From the NCBI RefSeq assembly GCF_011761565.1, contig NZ_JAASRM010000001.1, positions 1,364,139-1,428,138 on the forward strand: a stretch of 64,000 nucleotides of DNA, read 5' to 3'. Position 1 is the stretch's first letter; each line of letters begins with the position of its first letter. The position numbers and the translations under genes are program-made. Below, piece after piece: positions 1 through 11,086 of the stretch. The notes below the pieces were generated by a model. That model was not told where the DNA came from. It made no database searches and saw only the letters and a program-made list of their open reading frames with translations. This DNA is from Rhizomicrobium palustre. Its GTDB lineage: Bacteria; Pseudomonadota; Alphaproteobacteria; Micropepsales; Micropepsaceae.

Positions 1-26
1 GGGATCAAAGTTTAGGGGACTTTAGT

Positions 27-1358
27 ATGAAAGGATCGAACATGAAGAAGCTGGCGCATGGTGCGCTCGCCGGGCTGGCAGCTCTTGCCGCCACAACGGG
101 GGCTGCGTTCGCGGCTGGGCCCAAGATCGACACCGGCGATACCGCCTGGATGCTGACGTCGAGCGCGCTGGTTCTGTTGATGACCATTCCGGGTCTCGCC
201 CTCTTCTATGGCGGCATGGTGCGCCGCAAGAACGTGCTCGCCACGATGGCGCAGAGCTTCGGCGCCACCTGCCTTATCACTGTGTTGTGGTACGTCATCG
301 GCTATTCGATCGCCTTTACCTCCAACCCCGACCCGGTGTGGAACCAGTATATCGGCGGCCTTTCCTATCTCTTCCTGCAGCCTCTGGGCCTGAATGCGCA
401 GTCCTCCTTGGCCGGTACCATTCCGGAATCGGTCTACATGTTCTTCCAGATGACCTTCGCCATCATCACCCCGGCACTGATCGCCGGTGCCTTGGCGGAT
501 CGCATGAAGTATTCCGCTTTCCTGTGGTTCATGGGTCTGTGGCTGATCTTCGTCTATTGCCCGGTGGCCCATTGGGTCTGGGGCGGCGGCTGGCTCGGCA
601 CCAAGGGCGCCCTCGACTATGCCGGCGGCTCGGTCGTGCATCTGAACGCTGGTACCGCGGCTCTTGTCACCTGCCTGGTTCTCGGCAAGCGCAAAGGCTA
701 CGGCACCGAAAACATGGCGCCGCATAACCTGGTCCTGTCCGTCATCGGCGCCTCGCTGCTGTGGGTCGGCTGGTTCGGCTTCAATGCGGGCTCGGCTGTG
801 ACCTCCAACGTCAATGCCGGTATGGCGGCTGCCGCGACCCAGATCGCGACCGCTGCTGCGGCGCTCTCCTGGTCCTTCATCGAATGGCTGATCTCCAAGA
901 AGCCGTCCGTTCTCGGCCTGATCTCGGGTGCGGTGGCCGGCCTTGTGGCGATCACCCCGGCTTCGGGCTTTGTCGATGCCACGGGCGCCGTCTTCATCGG
1001 CCTGATCGCGGGTCTGGTCTGCTACACCTCGTCGGTGTGGGTGAAGCACATGATCGGCTACGACGACTCGCTGGACGCCTGGGGCGTGCACGGCGTCGGC
1101 GGGGCGCTGGGTGCCATCCTGACCGGCGTGTTCGCGAAGAACGCGATCAACTCGCTCGGCAAGGGCTGGCTCTATGACGGCAATCTTGCCCAGATCGGCA
1201 TCCAGGCCATCGATGTGGTTGCGGTGTTCGTCTACTCCGGCGTCGTGACCTTCATCATCCTGAAGCTGATCGACCTGGTGATCGGCCTGCGCGTCTCGCC
1301 GGAAGTCGAAGTCGAAGGCCTCGACATCAACCTCCATGGCGAAACGGTCCACGGCTGA
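27..1358 (+). CDS. amtB: Ammonium transporter (Amt/MEP family)
   Basis: Inner-membrane ammonium channel, 443 aa, the usual length for the family with a cleavable leader. A signal peptide ends near residue 30 (the AFAAGPK region) and is followed by about eleven hydrophobic segments. Family landmarks are visible: PGLALFYGGMVRRKN in the first helices, VHLNAGTAALV in the middle, WGVHGVGGALGAILTG carrying a pore histidine, and a cytoplasmic tail with EVEGLDINLHGE, the region that meets the PII protein GlnK. The start at 27 has AGGGGA 7 nt upstream. An ATG at 42 has AAAGGA and gives a tidier signal peptide, so it is equally plausible. A glnK gene would be expected upstream, outside the window. Confidence 0.95.
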   Translation: MKGSNMKKLAHGALAGLAALAATTGAAFAAGPKIDTGDTAWMLTSSALVLLMTIPGLALFYGGMVRRKNVLATMAQSFGATCLITVLWYVIGYSIAFTSNPDPVWNQYIGGLSYLFLQPLGLNAQSSLAGTIPESVYMFFQMTFAIITPALIAGALADRMKYSAFLWFMGLWLIFVYCPVAHWVWGGGWLGTKGALDYAGGSVVHLNAGTAALVTCLVLGKRKGYGTENMAPHNLVLSVIGASLLWVGWFGFNAGSAVTSNVNAGMAAAATQIATAAAALSWSFIEWLISKKPSVLGLISGAVAGLVAITPASGFVDATGAVFIGLIAGLVCYTSSVWVKHMIGYDDSLDAWGVHGVGGALGAILTGVFAKNAINSLGKGWLYDGNLAQIGIQAIDVVAVFVYSGVVTFIILKLIDLVIGLRVSPEVEVEGLDINLHGETVHG

Positions 1359-1391
1359 TCCTTCCGGGGTACCGTCTCCTCCAGAAAAACT

Positions 1392-1422
1392 GGGCGCCTC
1401 CACAAGAGGCGCCCTATTTTTT
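1392..1422 (+). terminator. Rho-independent terminator of amtB
   Basis: GGGCGCCTC (1392-1400) pairs perfectly with GAGGCGCCC (1406-1414) around a 5-nt loop and is followed by a T-rich tract (1415-1422). It lies about 34 nt after the amtB stop and just before the end of the convergent TraB/GumN-like gene. Confidence 0.9.
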
Positions 1423-1439
1423 TGCCTTGTATGGCGCGC

Positions 1440-2411
1440 TTATTCCGCCGGACCTTCGATGGTGACGCCTTCCTTATGCAGGACCTCGGCAACGCCGGTC
1501 TGCCGCAAAATCGCACCAATATCGGCGACCATCACCACCTTGCCCGGCGTAGAGAGCGCTTCGTGGATCACCTTGAGATAATCGGCGACGGCGCGGTCTT
1601 TGATCTTGCCGAAGCTCGTGGCCTGCTGGATGCAGATCTCAAAGGGATGCGGCACAAAATGCGCCTTGATCTCTTTCACATTCCCCACCGCCCACGCCTC
1701 ACTTAAGGGCTTGGCATTGGGCGTCGCGACTTCGGTATAGGCGATGGAATCGGCAAGGCATTTCTGCTGAGCAGGTTGCGGCAGACGCAACATCTCCTTG
1801 AGCATGTCGAGGGCATCGTAATCGCCGATCATCTTAACCGGCACGCGATGAGTTTTGGCGAGGTCCTTCACATTCGAAATGGCGCCATCGACAACCAGCT
1901 CATGGACCTTGTTGAACTCTCCAGGCAGTTTGGCGGCAACCAGCACGGGTGGATCATCGTCGAATTTTTCCGGACCGAACTTCAACGCCGTGCGCGCGGC
2001 GACGAAGCGGGCTTTCAGATCAGGCGGCAGCGTATCTTCCAGTTTCTTGCCATCCGGCATGGAAAGAAGCCCGCGATGGGTGAGCAGAAACCAGCCCGCC
2101 GATAAAAGCCCTGCCGACGCGGTTGGCGGAAGATAGACCGCCCGCGCACCCTTAATCGTGTCGCTCATATGGTCGAGGTTGATCGTGGTGCCCTTCACCA
2201 TCGGTGCAACCGTTCCCAGGATGAAAATCTCGGCCTCGCCCTTCTTCACATGCCAGAAGGCCGGGCCGGGCTTTTGGGCCACCACTTCGATGACTTCGTT
2301 GGGCGCCCATTCTGTCGTGGATGCTGCAGGCGCGACGGGGGGAGGCGAATCGGCGGAGACAGCCGTAGTGATGAGCAGGAATGCGCCGAGCGCAGCCAAC
2401 GCAGATTTCAT
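1440..2411 (-). CDS. TraB/GumN family protein, secreted
   Basis: 323 aa from the ATG at 2411, chosen because GGGGAG lies 7 nt upstream and the signal peptide (MKSALAALGAFLLITTAVSA) starts cleanly there. An ATG at 2426 is also in frame. The start of the mature domain (AFWHVKKGEAEIFILGT) and the following charged and hydrophobic pattern match the TraB/GumN family, which belongs to the TIKI/ChaN metalloprotease-like superfamily. A periplasmic location is likely. Substrate and biological role are unknown. It converges on amtB and appears to be monocistronic. Confidence 0.8.
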   Translation of the reverse strand: MKSALAALGAFLLITTAVSADSPPPVAPAASTTEWAPNEVIEVVAQKPGPAFWHVKKGEAEIFILGTVAPMVKGTTINLDHMSDTIKGARAVYLPPTASAGLLSAGWFLLTHRGLLSMPDGKKLEDTLPPDLKARFVAARTALKFGPEKFDDDPPVLVAAKLPGEFNKVHELVVDGAISNVKDLAKTHRVPVKMIGDYDALDMLKEMLRLPQPAQQKCLADSIAYTEVATPNAKPLSEAWAVGNVKEIKAHFVPHPFEICIQQATSFGKIKDRAVADYLKVIHEALSTPGKVVMVADIGAILRQTGVAEVLHKEGVTIEGPAE

Positions 2412-2546
2412 CGCGAAACTCCCCAAGCCAAACCCAGCTAACGCCGCAAAGATGAGCGGAGCACAACGGCATAATTAAGGTTGTGTCAGGCACCACGTGT
2501 CCCGCCATAGACGGCGGAGTCGCGCAAAGGTTAAAGTCCGCGCGCC

Positions 2547-3764
2547 ATGCTAAACACCCAGTCTTCCGACACGCTTTTTCCCGGACGCCTTGCCCAGCTT
2601 CCGCAAGGCTCGTTTGCCAAGCTCGCGAACCTTCTCGATTCGGAAAAACCGGGCGAGGAGCCGATTAGCCTGGCCGTGGGCGATCCCAAAGGGGCCGTGC
2701 CGGAGTTTGTGATGGAAGCCATAAACGCCTCGGCCGCCAAGTTCGGCGAATATCCCCCGATCAATGCCACTGCGGAATGGCGTCAGGCGGCGGCGGGCTG
2801 GCTGAAGCGGCGCTTCGGCGCCGAGCTTGATCCTGAAGTGCAGGTCTTGCCGCTCAACGGTACGCGTGAAGGACTATTCCTGGCGCCGTTCATTCTGACC
2901 CCGGAGGCGAAAGCCGGGCAGCGCCCCGCCATCCTGCTGCCGAACCCGTTTTATCAATGCTATGCGGCGGCGATTTACGCGGCGGGAGCCGAACCGGTCT
3001 ATGTGCCCGCTACGGAAGAAAGCGGCTTCCTGCCGGATTTTGCGAGCCTACCCCGATCGGTGCTGGCACGTTCGGTTGCTGCCTACATCTGCTCTCCCTC
3101 CAACCCTGAAGGCGCTGTGGCGAGCAAAGCGTATTGGCAAAGCCTGTTCGCGCTGGCCGACGAGTATGATTTCGTCGTCTTCGCAGACGAATGCTATGCC
3201 GACATCTATCGCGAGACCCCGCCCGTTGGCGCCTTGACGGTACGAGGCGCACCTTATGCGCGGCTCTTGTCCTTCCATTCGCTTTCCAAGCGGTCCGGCT
3301 TGCCGGGCTTGAGGTCAGGAATCGTGGCAGGGAGCGTTGAGCTGATGACGCGCTTCAGGGCTTTGCGCAATTATGCTGGGCCGCAGGTGCCCGCCCCGCT
3401 GATTGCAGCCTCGGTAGCGGCCTGGAGTGATGAAGCCCATGTCGGCGCCAACCGAGCGATGTATCAGGAACGATTCCGGCTGGCTGAACAGTGTTTGGGC
3501 CATTTACCCGGCTTTTTCCTTCCCGAAGGCGGCTTTTTTCTTTGGCTGAAGGTCGGCGACGGGGAGAAAACCGCGCTGAAGCTCTGGCAAAAGAGCGGCA
3601 TCCGCGTTCTGCCAGGGGCCTATATGGGCCGGGAAATGCGGCCGGGCGATCCCACGAGCAATCCCGGACATGCGTATATACGGGTTGCACTCGTCAACGA
3701 TTTATCAACCATTAACCGAGCACTTACTAAGATTGCCGGTCAGTTGAGCTGCGAGGGACCATGA
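2547..3764 (+). CDS. Class I/II aminotransferase, DapC-like
   Basis: PLP-dependent fold-type I aminotransferase, 405 aa. Visible landmarks are the N-terminal SLAVGDPKGAVPEFV, the substrate-loop region PPINATAEWRQA, the cofactor-binding CSPSNPEGAVAS, and the PLP lysine in SFHSLSKRSGLPGLRSG (about residue 250). The overall pattern resembles succinyldiaminopimelate aminotransferase (DapC) of the lysine/peptidoglycan pathway. Other alpha-amino substrates cannot be excluded from sequence. The stop overlaps the ftsK start by 4 nt (ATGA), which suggests translational coupling. Confidence 0.82.
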   Translation: MLNTQSSDTLFPGRLAQLPQGSFAKLANLLDSEKPGEEPISLAVGDPKGAVPEFVMEAINASAAKFGEYPPINATAEWRQAAAGWLKRRFGAELDPEVQVLPLNGTREGLFLAPFILTPEAKAGQRPAILLPNPFYQCYAAAIYAAGAEPVYVPATEESGFLPDFASLPRSVLARSVAAYICSPSNPEGAVASKAYWQSLFALADEYDFVVFADECYADIYRETPPVGALTVRGAPYARLLSFHSLSKRSGLPGLRSGIVAGSVELMTRFRALRNYAGPQVPAPLIAASVAAWSDEAHVGANRAMYQERFRLAEQCLGHLPGFFLPEGGFFLWLKVGDGEKTALKLWQKSGIRVLPGAYMGREMRPGDPTSNPGHAYIRVALVNDLSTINRALTKIAGQLSCEGP

Positions 3765-6175
3765 GCGGGGTCAGAACCTCTGGAGTCTACCAGCCGCGCA
3801 AACGTGGGGCCGCGCTGGCCGAGACCTTCGAAAACGCCCGTCGTGAAGTGATGCGCTTTTTGCGCGTCTTGATGGTACGCGGCTCGGGCGCTCTGGTGCT
3901 GGGCGCAGGCGCGGCGATGCTTTTGGCGCTGATCACCTATAATCCCGCCGATCCGAGCGCGAATACCGCGACCAGCCGCGAAGCGACCAATCTTTTGGGG
4001 CCCTTCGGCGCCACCGCCGCGGACCTGCTTCTGCAATATATCGGCTTTGCCTCACTCATCTTCCTGGCCGCACCGATCGCCTGGGGCACGCGCGCGCTGA
4101 TGGGCTGGAACCTGGACCATGCGCGCTGGCGCGGTGCGGCTTGGCCGCTCGGCGTTGTTTTTACCGCGGCAGGTCTTGGCCTTCTGCCGGGGCCGGAGAG
4201 CTTCGCAGCGGGCGGCAATGTCGGGATCTTCTCGGTGATGATGGCAACCCGCGCCGCCCATGCCTGGGGCCAGCCCTTCATCGGTTGGGCCTTGCCCATG
4301 CTGTTCCTTTTCACGGGCCTCGCCTTTGGCGTTCTGGCCACCGACATCAAATTGAAGATGCTGGCGAAAGGCGGCCTGCACGCCCTGACCCTCTTCTATT
4401 GGATCGGCAGCCTGTTCAAAGCGCCCGAAGCAAAACCCGTCAAGAAAGCTAGCCGCCGGGTGGAGCCGCGCATCAAGCGCGAAAACGCGCCTGAGGAAGA
4501 AAGCAGCGACGCGCCGGAATACGAGGAAGAGATCGAAGAAGACGAAGAGCAGCCGAGCCTTGATCTTGCGCCCGCGCCGGGCTCGCGGGTGAAGCGCGAG
4601 GAGGCCAAGAAATCCTCTGCACCCAAGCGCGCCCAGCAGCCAGCCCTGGCCTTGGCCTCGGGCGATTATGAATTGCCACCGCTGGGGCTTCTGGCTGAGC
4701 CGGTACATGTCGGCGATCAGACCGCCTTCTCCGACGAAAGCCTGGAAGAAAATGCCCGGATGCTGGAATCGGTGCTCTCCGATTTCGGCGTGAAAGGCCG
4801 CATCGTGGCGGTGCGTCCCGGCCCGGTGGTGACGCTTTATGAATTCGAGCCCGCGGCGGGTGTGAAATCTTCCCGCGTGATCGCGCTCGCCGATGACGTG
4901 GCGCGTTCCATGTCGGCGGTGGCAGCACGTATCGCCGTGATCCCAGGCCGCAATGTGATGGGTATCGAGCTTCCCAATCACACCCGCGAAACCGTTTATC
5001 TGCGTGAACTTCTGGCCTCGGCGGAATTCGAGAAGGCCAAGGCTCCCCTAATCCTGGCGCTGGGCAAAACCATCGGCGGCGAAGCGGTGATGGCCGATCT
5101 CGCCAAGATGCCTCACTTGCTGATCGCCGGTACCACGGGTTCGGGTAAGTCTGTCGCGATCAACACCATGATCCTATCGCTGCTTTATCGGCTGCCGCCG
5201 GATCAGTGCAAGCTGATCATGATCGATCCCAAGATGCTGGAACTCTCCGCTTATGACGGCATTCCGCATCTTCTGACCAGCGTCGTCACCGATCCGCGCA
5301 AGGCGGTGGTTGCCCTCAAATGGGCGGTGCGCGAGATGGAAGAGCGCTATCGCAAGATGAGTAAGCTCGGTGTGCGTGGCATCGAAGCCTTCAACGATCG
5401 CGTTAAGAAAGCTCAAGCCAAGGGCGAAGTTCTGAAGCGCACGGTGCAGACGGGCTTTGATCGCGAGACCGGCAAGCCGATCTATGAAGACGAAGTGCTT
5501 GAACTCGAATTCATGCCTTATATCGTGGTGGTGGTCGACGAAGTGGCCGACCTGATGATGGTCTCAGGCAAGGAAATCGAAGGCGCGGTGCAGCGCCTCG
5601 CCCAGATGGCACGTGCAGCCGGTATCCATCTCATTGCTGCCACGCAGCGCCCCTCGGTGGACGTCATCACCGGCACCATCAAGGCGAACTTCCCGACCCG
5701 TATCTCCTTCCAGGTCACCTCCAAGATCGACAGCCGCACCATCCTGGGTGAGCAGGGCGCCGAACAGCTCCTCGGCCAGGGCGACATGCTTCATATGATG
5801 GCGGGCGGGCGTATCCGCCGTGTGCACGGCCCGTTTGTCTCCGATAGCGAAGTCGAAGATGTCGTGCGCCATCTCAAAGCCCAGGGCGCACCGGAATATC
5901 TCGATGCCGTTACCGAAGAGCCCGAAGAAGGCGGCAATGATCCCTTCAGCGCTTTCGGCGAAGGCAATGGCGAATCCGGTGACGATCTTTACGACAAGGC
6001 ACTCGCCATCGTGGCCCGCGAACGCAAGGCAACGACCAGCTACATCCAGCGCCGTTTGCAGATCGGTTATAACCGTGCCGCGCGCCTGATCGAGCGCATG
6101 GAAGAGGAACAGGTCATCTCCAAACCCAACCATAAGGGGGTGCGCGAAGTCCTGCTCCCCGAGCATCACGAATAA
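3761..6175 (+). CDS. ftsK: DNA translocase FtsK
   Basis: 804 aa, membrane-anchored DNA pump that coordinates chromosome segregation with septation. Four or five hydrophobic segments lie in residues 35-200. They are followed by a short acidic, charged linker (about 230-305), much shorter than in E. coli. The RecA-like motor has Walker A GTTGSGKSVAINTM and Walker B IVVVVDEVADLMM, plus the conserved IAATQRPSVDVITG. The C-terminal winged-helix gamma domain (last ~70 residues, with TSYIQRRLQIGYNRAARLIE) would read polar KOPS-like sequences. The ATG overlaps the stop of the aminotransferase gene. Confidence 0.97.
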   Translation: MSGVRTSGVYQPRKRGAALAETFENARREVMRFLRVLMVRGSGALVLGAGAAMLLALITYNPADPSANTATSREATNLLGPFGATAADLLLQYIGFASLIFLAAPIAWGTRALMGWNLDHARWRGAAWPLGVVFTAAGLGLLPGPESFAAGGNVGIFSVMMATRAAHAWGQPFIGWALPMLFLFTGLAFGVLATDIKLKMLAKGGLHALTLFYWIGSLFKAPEAKPVKKASRRVEPRIKRENAPEEESSDAPEYEEEIEEDEEQPSLDLAPAPGSRVKREEAKKSSAPKRAQQPALALASGDYELPPLGLLAEPVHVGDQTAFSDESLEENARMLESVLSDFGVKGRIVAVRPGPVVTLYEFEPAAGVKSSRVIALADDVARSMSAVAARIAVIPGRNVMGIELPNHTRETVYLRELLASAEFEKAKAPLILALGKTIGGEAVMADLAKMPHLLIAGTTGSGKSVAINTMILSLLYRLPPDQCKLIMIDPKMLELSAYDGIPHLLTSVVTDPRKAVVALKWAVREMEERYRKMSKLGVRGIEAFNDRVKKAQAKGEVLKRTVQTGFDRETGKPIYEDEVLELEFMPYIVVVVDEVADLMMVSGKEIEGAVQRLAQMARAAGIHLIAATQRPSVDVITGTIKANFPTRISFQVTSKIDSRTILGEQGAEQLLGQGDMLHMMAGGRIRRVHGPFVSDSEVEDVVRHLKAQGAPEYLDAVTEEPEEGGNDPFSAFGEGNGESGDDLYDKALAIVARERKATTSYIQRRLQIGYNRAARLIERMEEEQVISKPNHKGVREVLLPEHHE

Positions 6176-6255
6176 GCGCGCGATTGTGAGGGGCCAGCCT
6201 GCGCGCAAGACTGGCGGCGCCGAATTTACTCAGACATAATCTGGGCGATCCCTAG

Positions 6256-7431
<1,176 letters not shown>

Positions 7432-7513
7432 ACTTGTTTTCTTGCCGCTGCGGGACGCTTTTCCGCCCGTGCCGCAGCGGTTAAAACCCCGCCTGCATTT
7501 TGCAGGAACCCCC

Positions 7514-7879
7514 ATGAAGCCGACTGCCGCTTTCACCAGCTTGATCCTTCTTGCCGGAGCCGCCCATGCGGCGGGCGATGCCAAACAAGGCGAGGTCATC
7601 TTCGGACGTTGTGCCATGTGCCACACCATCGCCAAAGGCGCAGGCAATGGCATGGGACCGAACCTGTTCGGTGTGGCCAGCAAGAAAGCGGCTTCCGTAC
7701 AAGGCTTTTCTTATTCCCCGGCGCTCAAGGGAGCGAACATCACCTGGACGGACGACAAGCTGAAAGCCTGGTTCGCCAATCCGCAAAAGCTGGTACCGGG
7801 CACGCGGATGTATTTCTCCGGAATCAAGAAGCCCCAAGAGGCCGATGATTTGATCGCCTATATGAAGTCCAAGAAATAG
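7514..7879 (+). CDS. Class I c-type cytochrome
   Basis: 121 aa from the ATG at 7514. Longer in-frame starts (7400) lie inside the preceding esterase gene. Signal peptide to AHA, then one haem-attachment motif CAMCH (about residue 36). GMGPNLFGV is typical of cytochrome c2/c550. PGTRMYFSGIKK supplies the likely Met axial ligand. It is a soluble periplasmic electron carrier, and its partner oxidase or dehydrogenase is not in the window. The short gap after the esterase may be fortuitous rather than an operon. Confidence 0.9.
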   Translation: MKPTAAFTSLILLAGAAHAAGDAKQGEVIFGRCAMCHTIAKGAGNGMGPNLFGVASKKAASVQGFSYSPALKGANITWTDDKLKAWFANPQKLVPGTRMYFSGIKKPQEADDLIAYMKSKK

Positions 7880-7882
7880 GCT

Positions 7883-9151
7883 TCAGACGGTCAATGCCCC
7901 AAGGCGGTGGCGGCCTTCTTCATTCTCCACCCGCACTTCGTAAGTGCCGGGCTTGAGGAAGAATATAGCCTCATGCGCGTTGAGCGACGCGGGATATTGA
8001 TCCGAGGGAATGACGGCCGGATTTGCCGCCTCACTTGCCGGAACTGCCTGCAAAAGCGCGCCTTCGGGCGGAATTTCAGTGAGCTTATAGCGCGCCTCTT
8101 TGCGCCCCGGAGCCGTGGCAAGCCAGCCCGGACGCCCGGAGACATCAGCGAGCCTTGGATGAATGACTTCGAAATCGATGGCTTTTTTAGCAATCGAAAG
8201 GCGGACAGCCTCGCCCGCGCTGTCCCTTAAAATGACCGGCTCGGTGGGATGAAACTGATCGAGGATTGCAGCAAGGAGCGGCTCTTCGGGAAGACCGGAG
8301 GGCGGGGGTACGGTCCAAGCCTGGCTGATACAAAGCGGTTCGATGCCGGATTTGGCTTTCAGCCGTGCCGCGAACCAAAGCTGATGGGTATAGACCTCAG
8401 CCTTCAGCACATGGTCATAGCCACAATAGACAAAGACCTTGGCTTTGGAATCGGCCTCCAGGACGTGGGCGATGAAGTTGTTCGCCTCGGCATCCTCGCG
8501 CACTTCGATCTGGCGGCCCGGCGTGGCACCGGCTTCCTGCATCTGCTCAGGGCGGACTTCGTAGGAGACAAAGCGATAGCCGAGTTTGCGTGCCGCGCGG
8601 ACGAGTTCGGCAAAAACAGGGTCGGCCAAATACCAGCCAAGCCCCGCCGTAATCGGCGCCCCGGCATTGAGCGCGGTCATGGCCGCATTCGGCCAAGCCC
8701 GTTCGGTGTTGGTGAAGGTCTCGGCAGCGAAATGGGTGAAACCCTCTTGGCGCAGCCGCATCATCAGCCTTTCGGCGAAAACCCGGCAGCGAGAAATATG
8801 ATGCGCCTCGTTGAGGATCACGATCTGGTGGCGCCGGGCGGCATCGACAATCGCCTCCAGCGCATTGGCGGCGGTCAGCTCCGCCAGGTCCGGCGCGGCG
8901 AGGCCGTGGGTTTCACTTCCCTCCATCGCGGCGCTTTCGTCCCCCGTCATGGCGAGAATCTGGGCCAGCGGGTCCTTCATCGGCGGATTAAGCGGGGCCT
9001 CTGCCTGCATTTGCTGGAGAAGCGGCAGGTAGCGCCCCTCATTCACCAGCAACCGGGCGGAATCGGCCAGGCTCGCGGCCTTCAGCCGGGGCGAGAGCGC
9101 CAGGGCCGCCACCGCGCTGGCCAGAAGGGAACGTCGGGTCCACATGCTCAC
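7883..9151 (-). CDS. ChaN/TIKI-like secreted protein
   Basis: 422 aa with a Tat-like leader (MSMWTRRSLLASAVAALAL). The core has VILNEAHHISRCRVFAERL and a downstream AAETF, the Glu/His pattern seen in the ChaN haem-binding / erythromycin-esterase / TIKI superfamily. The C-terminal ~100 residues look like an added beta domain. A hydrolase or haem-related role is possible but not established. It converges on the cytochrome c gene, with stops 3 nt apart, and is divergent from etfB. Confidence 0.7.
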   Translation of the reverse strand: MSMWTRRSLLASAVAALALSPRLKAASLADSARLLVNEGRYLPLLQQMQAEAPLNPPMKDPLAQILAMTGDESAAMEGSETHGLAAPDLAELTAANALEAIVDAARRHQIVILNEAHHISRCRVFAERLMMRLRQEGFTHFAAETFTNTERAWPNAAMTALNAGAPITAGLGWYLADPVFAELVRAARKLGYRFVSYEVRPEQMQEAGATPGRQIEVREDAEANNFIAHVLEADSKAKVFVYCGYDHVLKAEVYTHQLWFAARLKAKSGIEPLCISQAWTVPPPSGLPEEPLLAAILDQFHPTEPVILRDSAGEAVRLSIAKKAIDFEVIHPRLADVSGRPGWLATAPGRKEARYKLTEIPPEGALLQAVPASEAANPAVIPSDQYPASLNAHEAIFFLKPGTYEVRVENEEGRHRLGALTV

Positions 9152-9338
9152 AAGTATGAGAGGTATTTGTTACTAATAGCCCATCAATGGTGTAGGCCGC
9201 AGCGGCTGCCCACCGAAAAGCGGGGCTGGCCTGCCGCAGAGGCAGGGCGGCTTCGTTGACAGGACGCGCCCCCCCTTCTAGCGTTTGCCGAACGAGCAGC
9301 CGAGCGCTCGCTGGCTCGTCATTCGATCTGGGAAACAC

Positions 9339-10085
9339 ATGAAGGTCCTGGTGCCCGTAAAGCGGGCGGTCGATTACAACGTGAAGGTCCGGATCAAGGC
9401 GGACCAGAGCGGTATAGACCTTGCCAATGTCAAAATGAGCATGAACCCCTTCGACGAAATCGCCGTCGAGGAAGCCGTTCGGCTGAAAGAAAAAGGCAAG
9501 GCGGAAGAAGTGCTTGTGGTTTCCATCGGCCCCAAAGAGGCGGCTGAAACCCTGCGTACCGCCCTCGCTATGGGGGCGGACCGGGCGCTGTTGATTTTGA
9601 CCGGAGAGGCTGTCGAACCGCTGGCGGTCGCCAAACTTTTGAAGGGCGTATGCTTGGAGGAGCAGCCCGGCCTCGTGATCGCGGGCAAGCAGGCCATCGA
9701 CAAGGATGCCGGGCAAGCCGGCCAGATGCTCGCCGCCCTGATGGGCTGGGCACAGGGCACCTTCGCCCATGCGCTGGATGTCGAGGGCGATGCCGCCATT
9801 GTGGAGCGCGAGGTCGATGGCGGGCTGCAGCGCCTCCAATTACGATTACCAGCGGTGATTACCACCGATCTCAGACTGAACGAGCCGCGCTATGCCTCGT
9901 TACCCAACATGATGAAGGCGCGCAAAAAACTGGTCGCGGAGAAAACGCCCGCCGATTATGGGGTGGATGTGCGCCCGCGGCTGAAGACCATCTCGGTGAA
10001 GGAACCGCCCCGCCGGGCTGGCGGGATCAAAGTCGGCTCCGTCGCCGAGCTGATCGATAAGCTACACGAAGCGCGGGTGCTCTGA
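9339..10085 (+). CDS. etfB: Electron transfer flavoprotein beta subunit
   Basis: 248 aa from the ATG at 9339 ([20 protein letters not shown]), the conserved family start. The in-frame ATG at 9285 adds 18 non-conserved residues. EtfB binds AMP and pairs with EtfA to carry electrons from acyl-CoA and other flavin dehydrogenases to ETF:quinone oxidoreductase. [19 protein letters not shown] and [14 protein letters not shown] are family signatures. The stop overlaps the etfA start (TGATG). Confidence 0.96.
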   Translation: MKVLVPVKRAVDYNVKVRIKADQSGIDLANVKMSMNPFDEIAVEEAVRLKEKGKAEEVLVVSIGPKEAAETLRTALAMGADRALLILTGEAVEPLAVAKLLKGVCLEEQPGLVIAGKQAIDKDAGQAGQMLAALMGWAQGTFAHALDVEGDAAIVEREVDGGLQRLQLRLPAVITTDLRLNEPRYASLPNMMKARKKLVAEKTPADYGVDVRPRLKTISVKEPPRRAGGIKVGSVAELIDKLHEARVL

Positions 10086-11017
10086 TGGCGAGCCTCGTTT
10101 TGGCCGAACACAACAATAGTACCCTCAGCGAAGCCACCGCGCGTGCGGTGACGGCTGCCCGGCATCTGGGCGAGCCGGTGCATGTGCTGATCGCAGGCTC
10201 TGGGTGCGGCGGAGCTGCCGATGAGGCCGTGCTGCTGCAGGGTGTCGACACCGTCGTGGTGGCCGATGATCCGCGCTATGCCCATATGCTGGCCGAGCCC
10301 GTCGCCATGCTGATCCTGTCATTGGCCAGCGGTTATGCCTCGGTGCTGGCGCCTGCCACAGCGAACGGCAAGAACATCCTGCCCCGGGTCGCCGCCCTTT
10401 TGGACGTGCCGCAAATCTCGGATGTCACCCGGATCTTGTCCCCGGATCATTTCGAACGGCCCGCCTATGCCGGGAGCGTGATCGAAACCGTCGCTGCGCC
10501 GGACGGCAAAAAGGTGCTTACCGTCCGGGTGAGCGCCTTCGCGCCAGCCCCCAGTGGGGGAGCGGCTCTGATGGTCTCCATCCCACCCGCCGCTGATCCC
10601 GGCCTTTCGGAATTTCTGGACGAAACCCCCGCCTTAAGCGGGCGGCCGGAGCTTTCAAGCGCCAAGATTGTGGTCGCAGGCGGCAGGGGCCTTCATACGG
10701 CCGAGAATTTCCACCATCTGGAACGGATCGCCGATAAATTAGGGGCGGCCGTTGGGGCAAGCCGGGCGGCGGTGGACGCGGGCTTTGCCGCCAATGCCTG
10801 CCAGATCGGCCAAACGGGCCAATCCGTCGCCCCTGATCTTTATCTCGCCTTGGGGATTTCCGGGGCAATTCAACACCTTGCCGGCATCAAGGACGCCAAG
10901 GTGATCGTCGCCATCAACAAGGACGAGGAGGCGCCTATCTTCGGAATCGCCGATTACGGACTTGTTGCCGACCTGTTTCAGGCCCTGCCGGAATTGGAAC
11001 TGGCGCTGGGCAAGTGA
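10085..11017 (+). CDS. etfA: Electron transfer flavoprotein alpha subunit
   Basis: 310 aa FAD-binding subunit of ETF. The N-terminal half is the EtfB-like fold. The C-terminal FAD domain shows VVAGGRGL, GASRAAVDAGF, QIGQTGQSVAPDLYLALGISGAIQH and IVAINKDEEAPIF, all diagnostic. It is translationally coupled to etfB and followed 69 nt later by a 3-hydroxyacyl-CoA dehydrogenase, so the three genes form a beta-oxidation / short-chain acyl-CoA unit. Confidence 0.97.
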   Translation: MASLVLAEHNNSTLSEATARAVTAARHLGEPVHVLIAGSGCGGAADEAVLLQGVDTVVVADDPRYAHMLAEPVAMLILSLASGYASVLAPATANGKNILPRVAALLDVPQISDVTRILSPDHFERPAYAGSVIETVAAPDGKKVLTVRVSAFAPAPSGGAALMVSIPPAADPGLSEFLDETPALSGRPELSSAKIVVAGGRGLHTAENFHHLERIADKLGAAVGASRAAVDAGFAANACQIGQTGQSVAPDLYLALGISGAIQHLAGIKDAKVIVAINKDEEAPIFGIADYGLVADLFQALPELELALGK

Positions 11018-11086
11018 TTGAACCAAGGGCGTAGCTAGGGTAACCGGTGTCGAATTGGCCGGGGCGCGCTCCAAACGGGGAAGAGC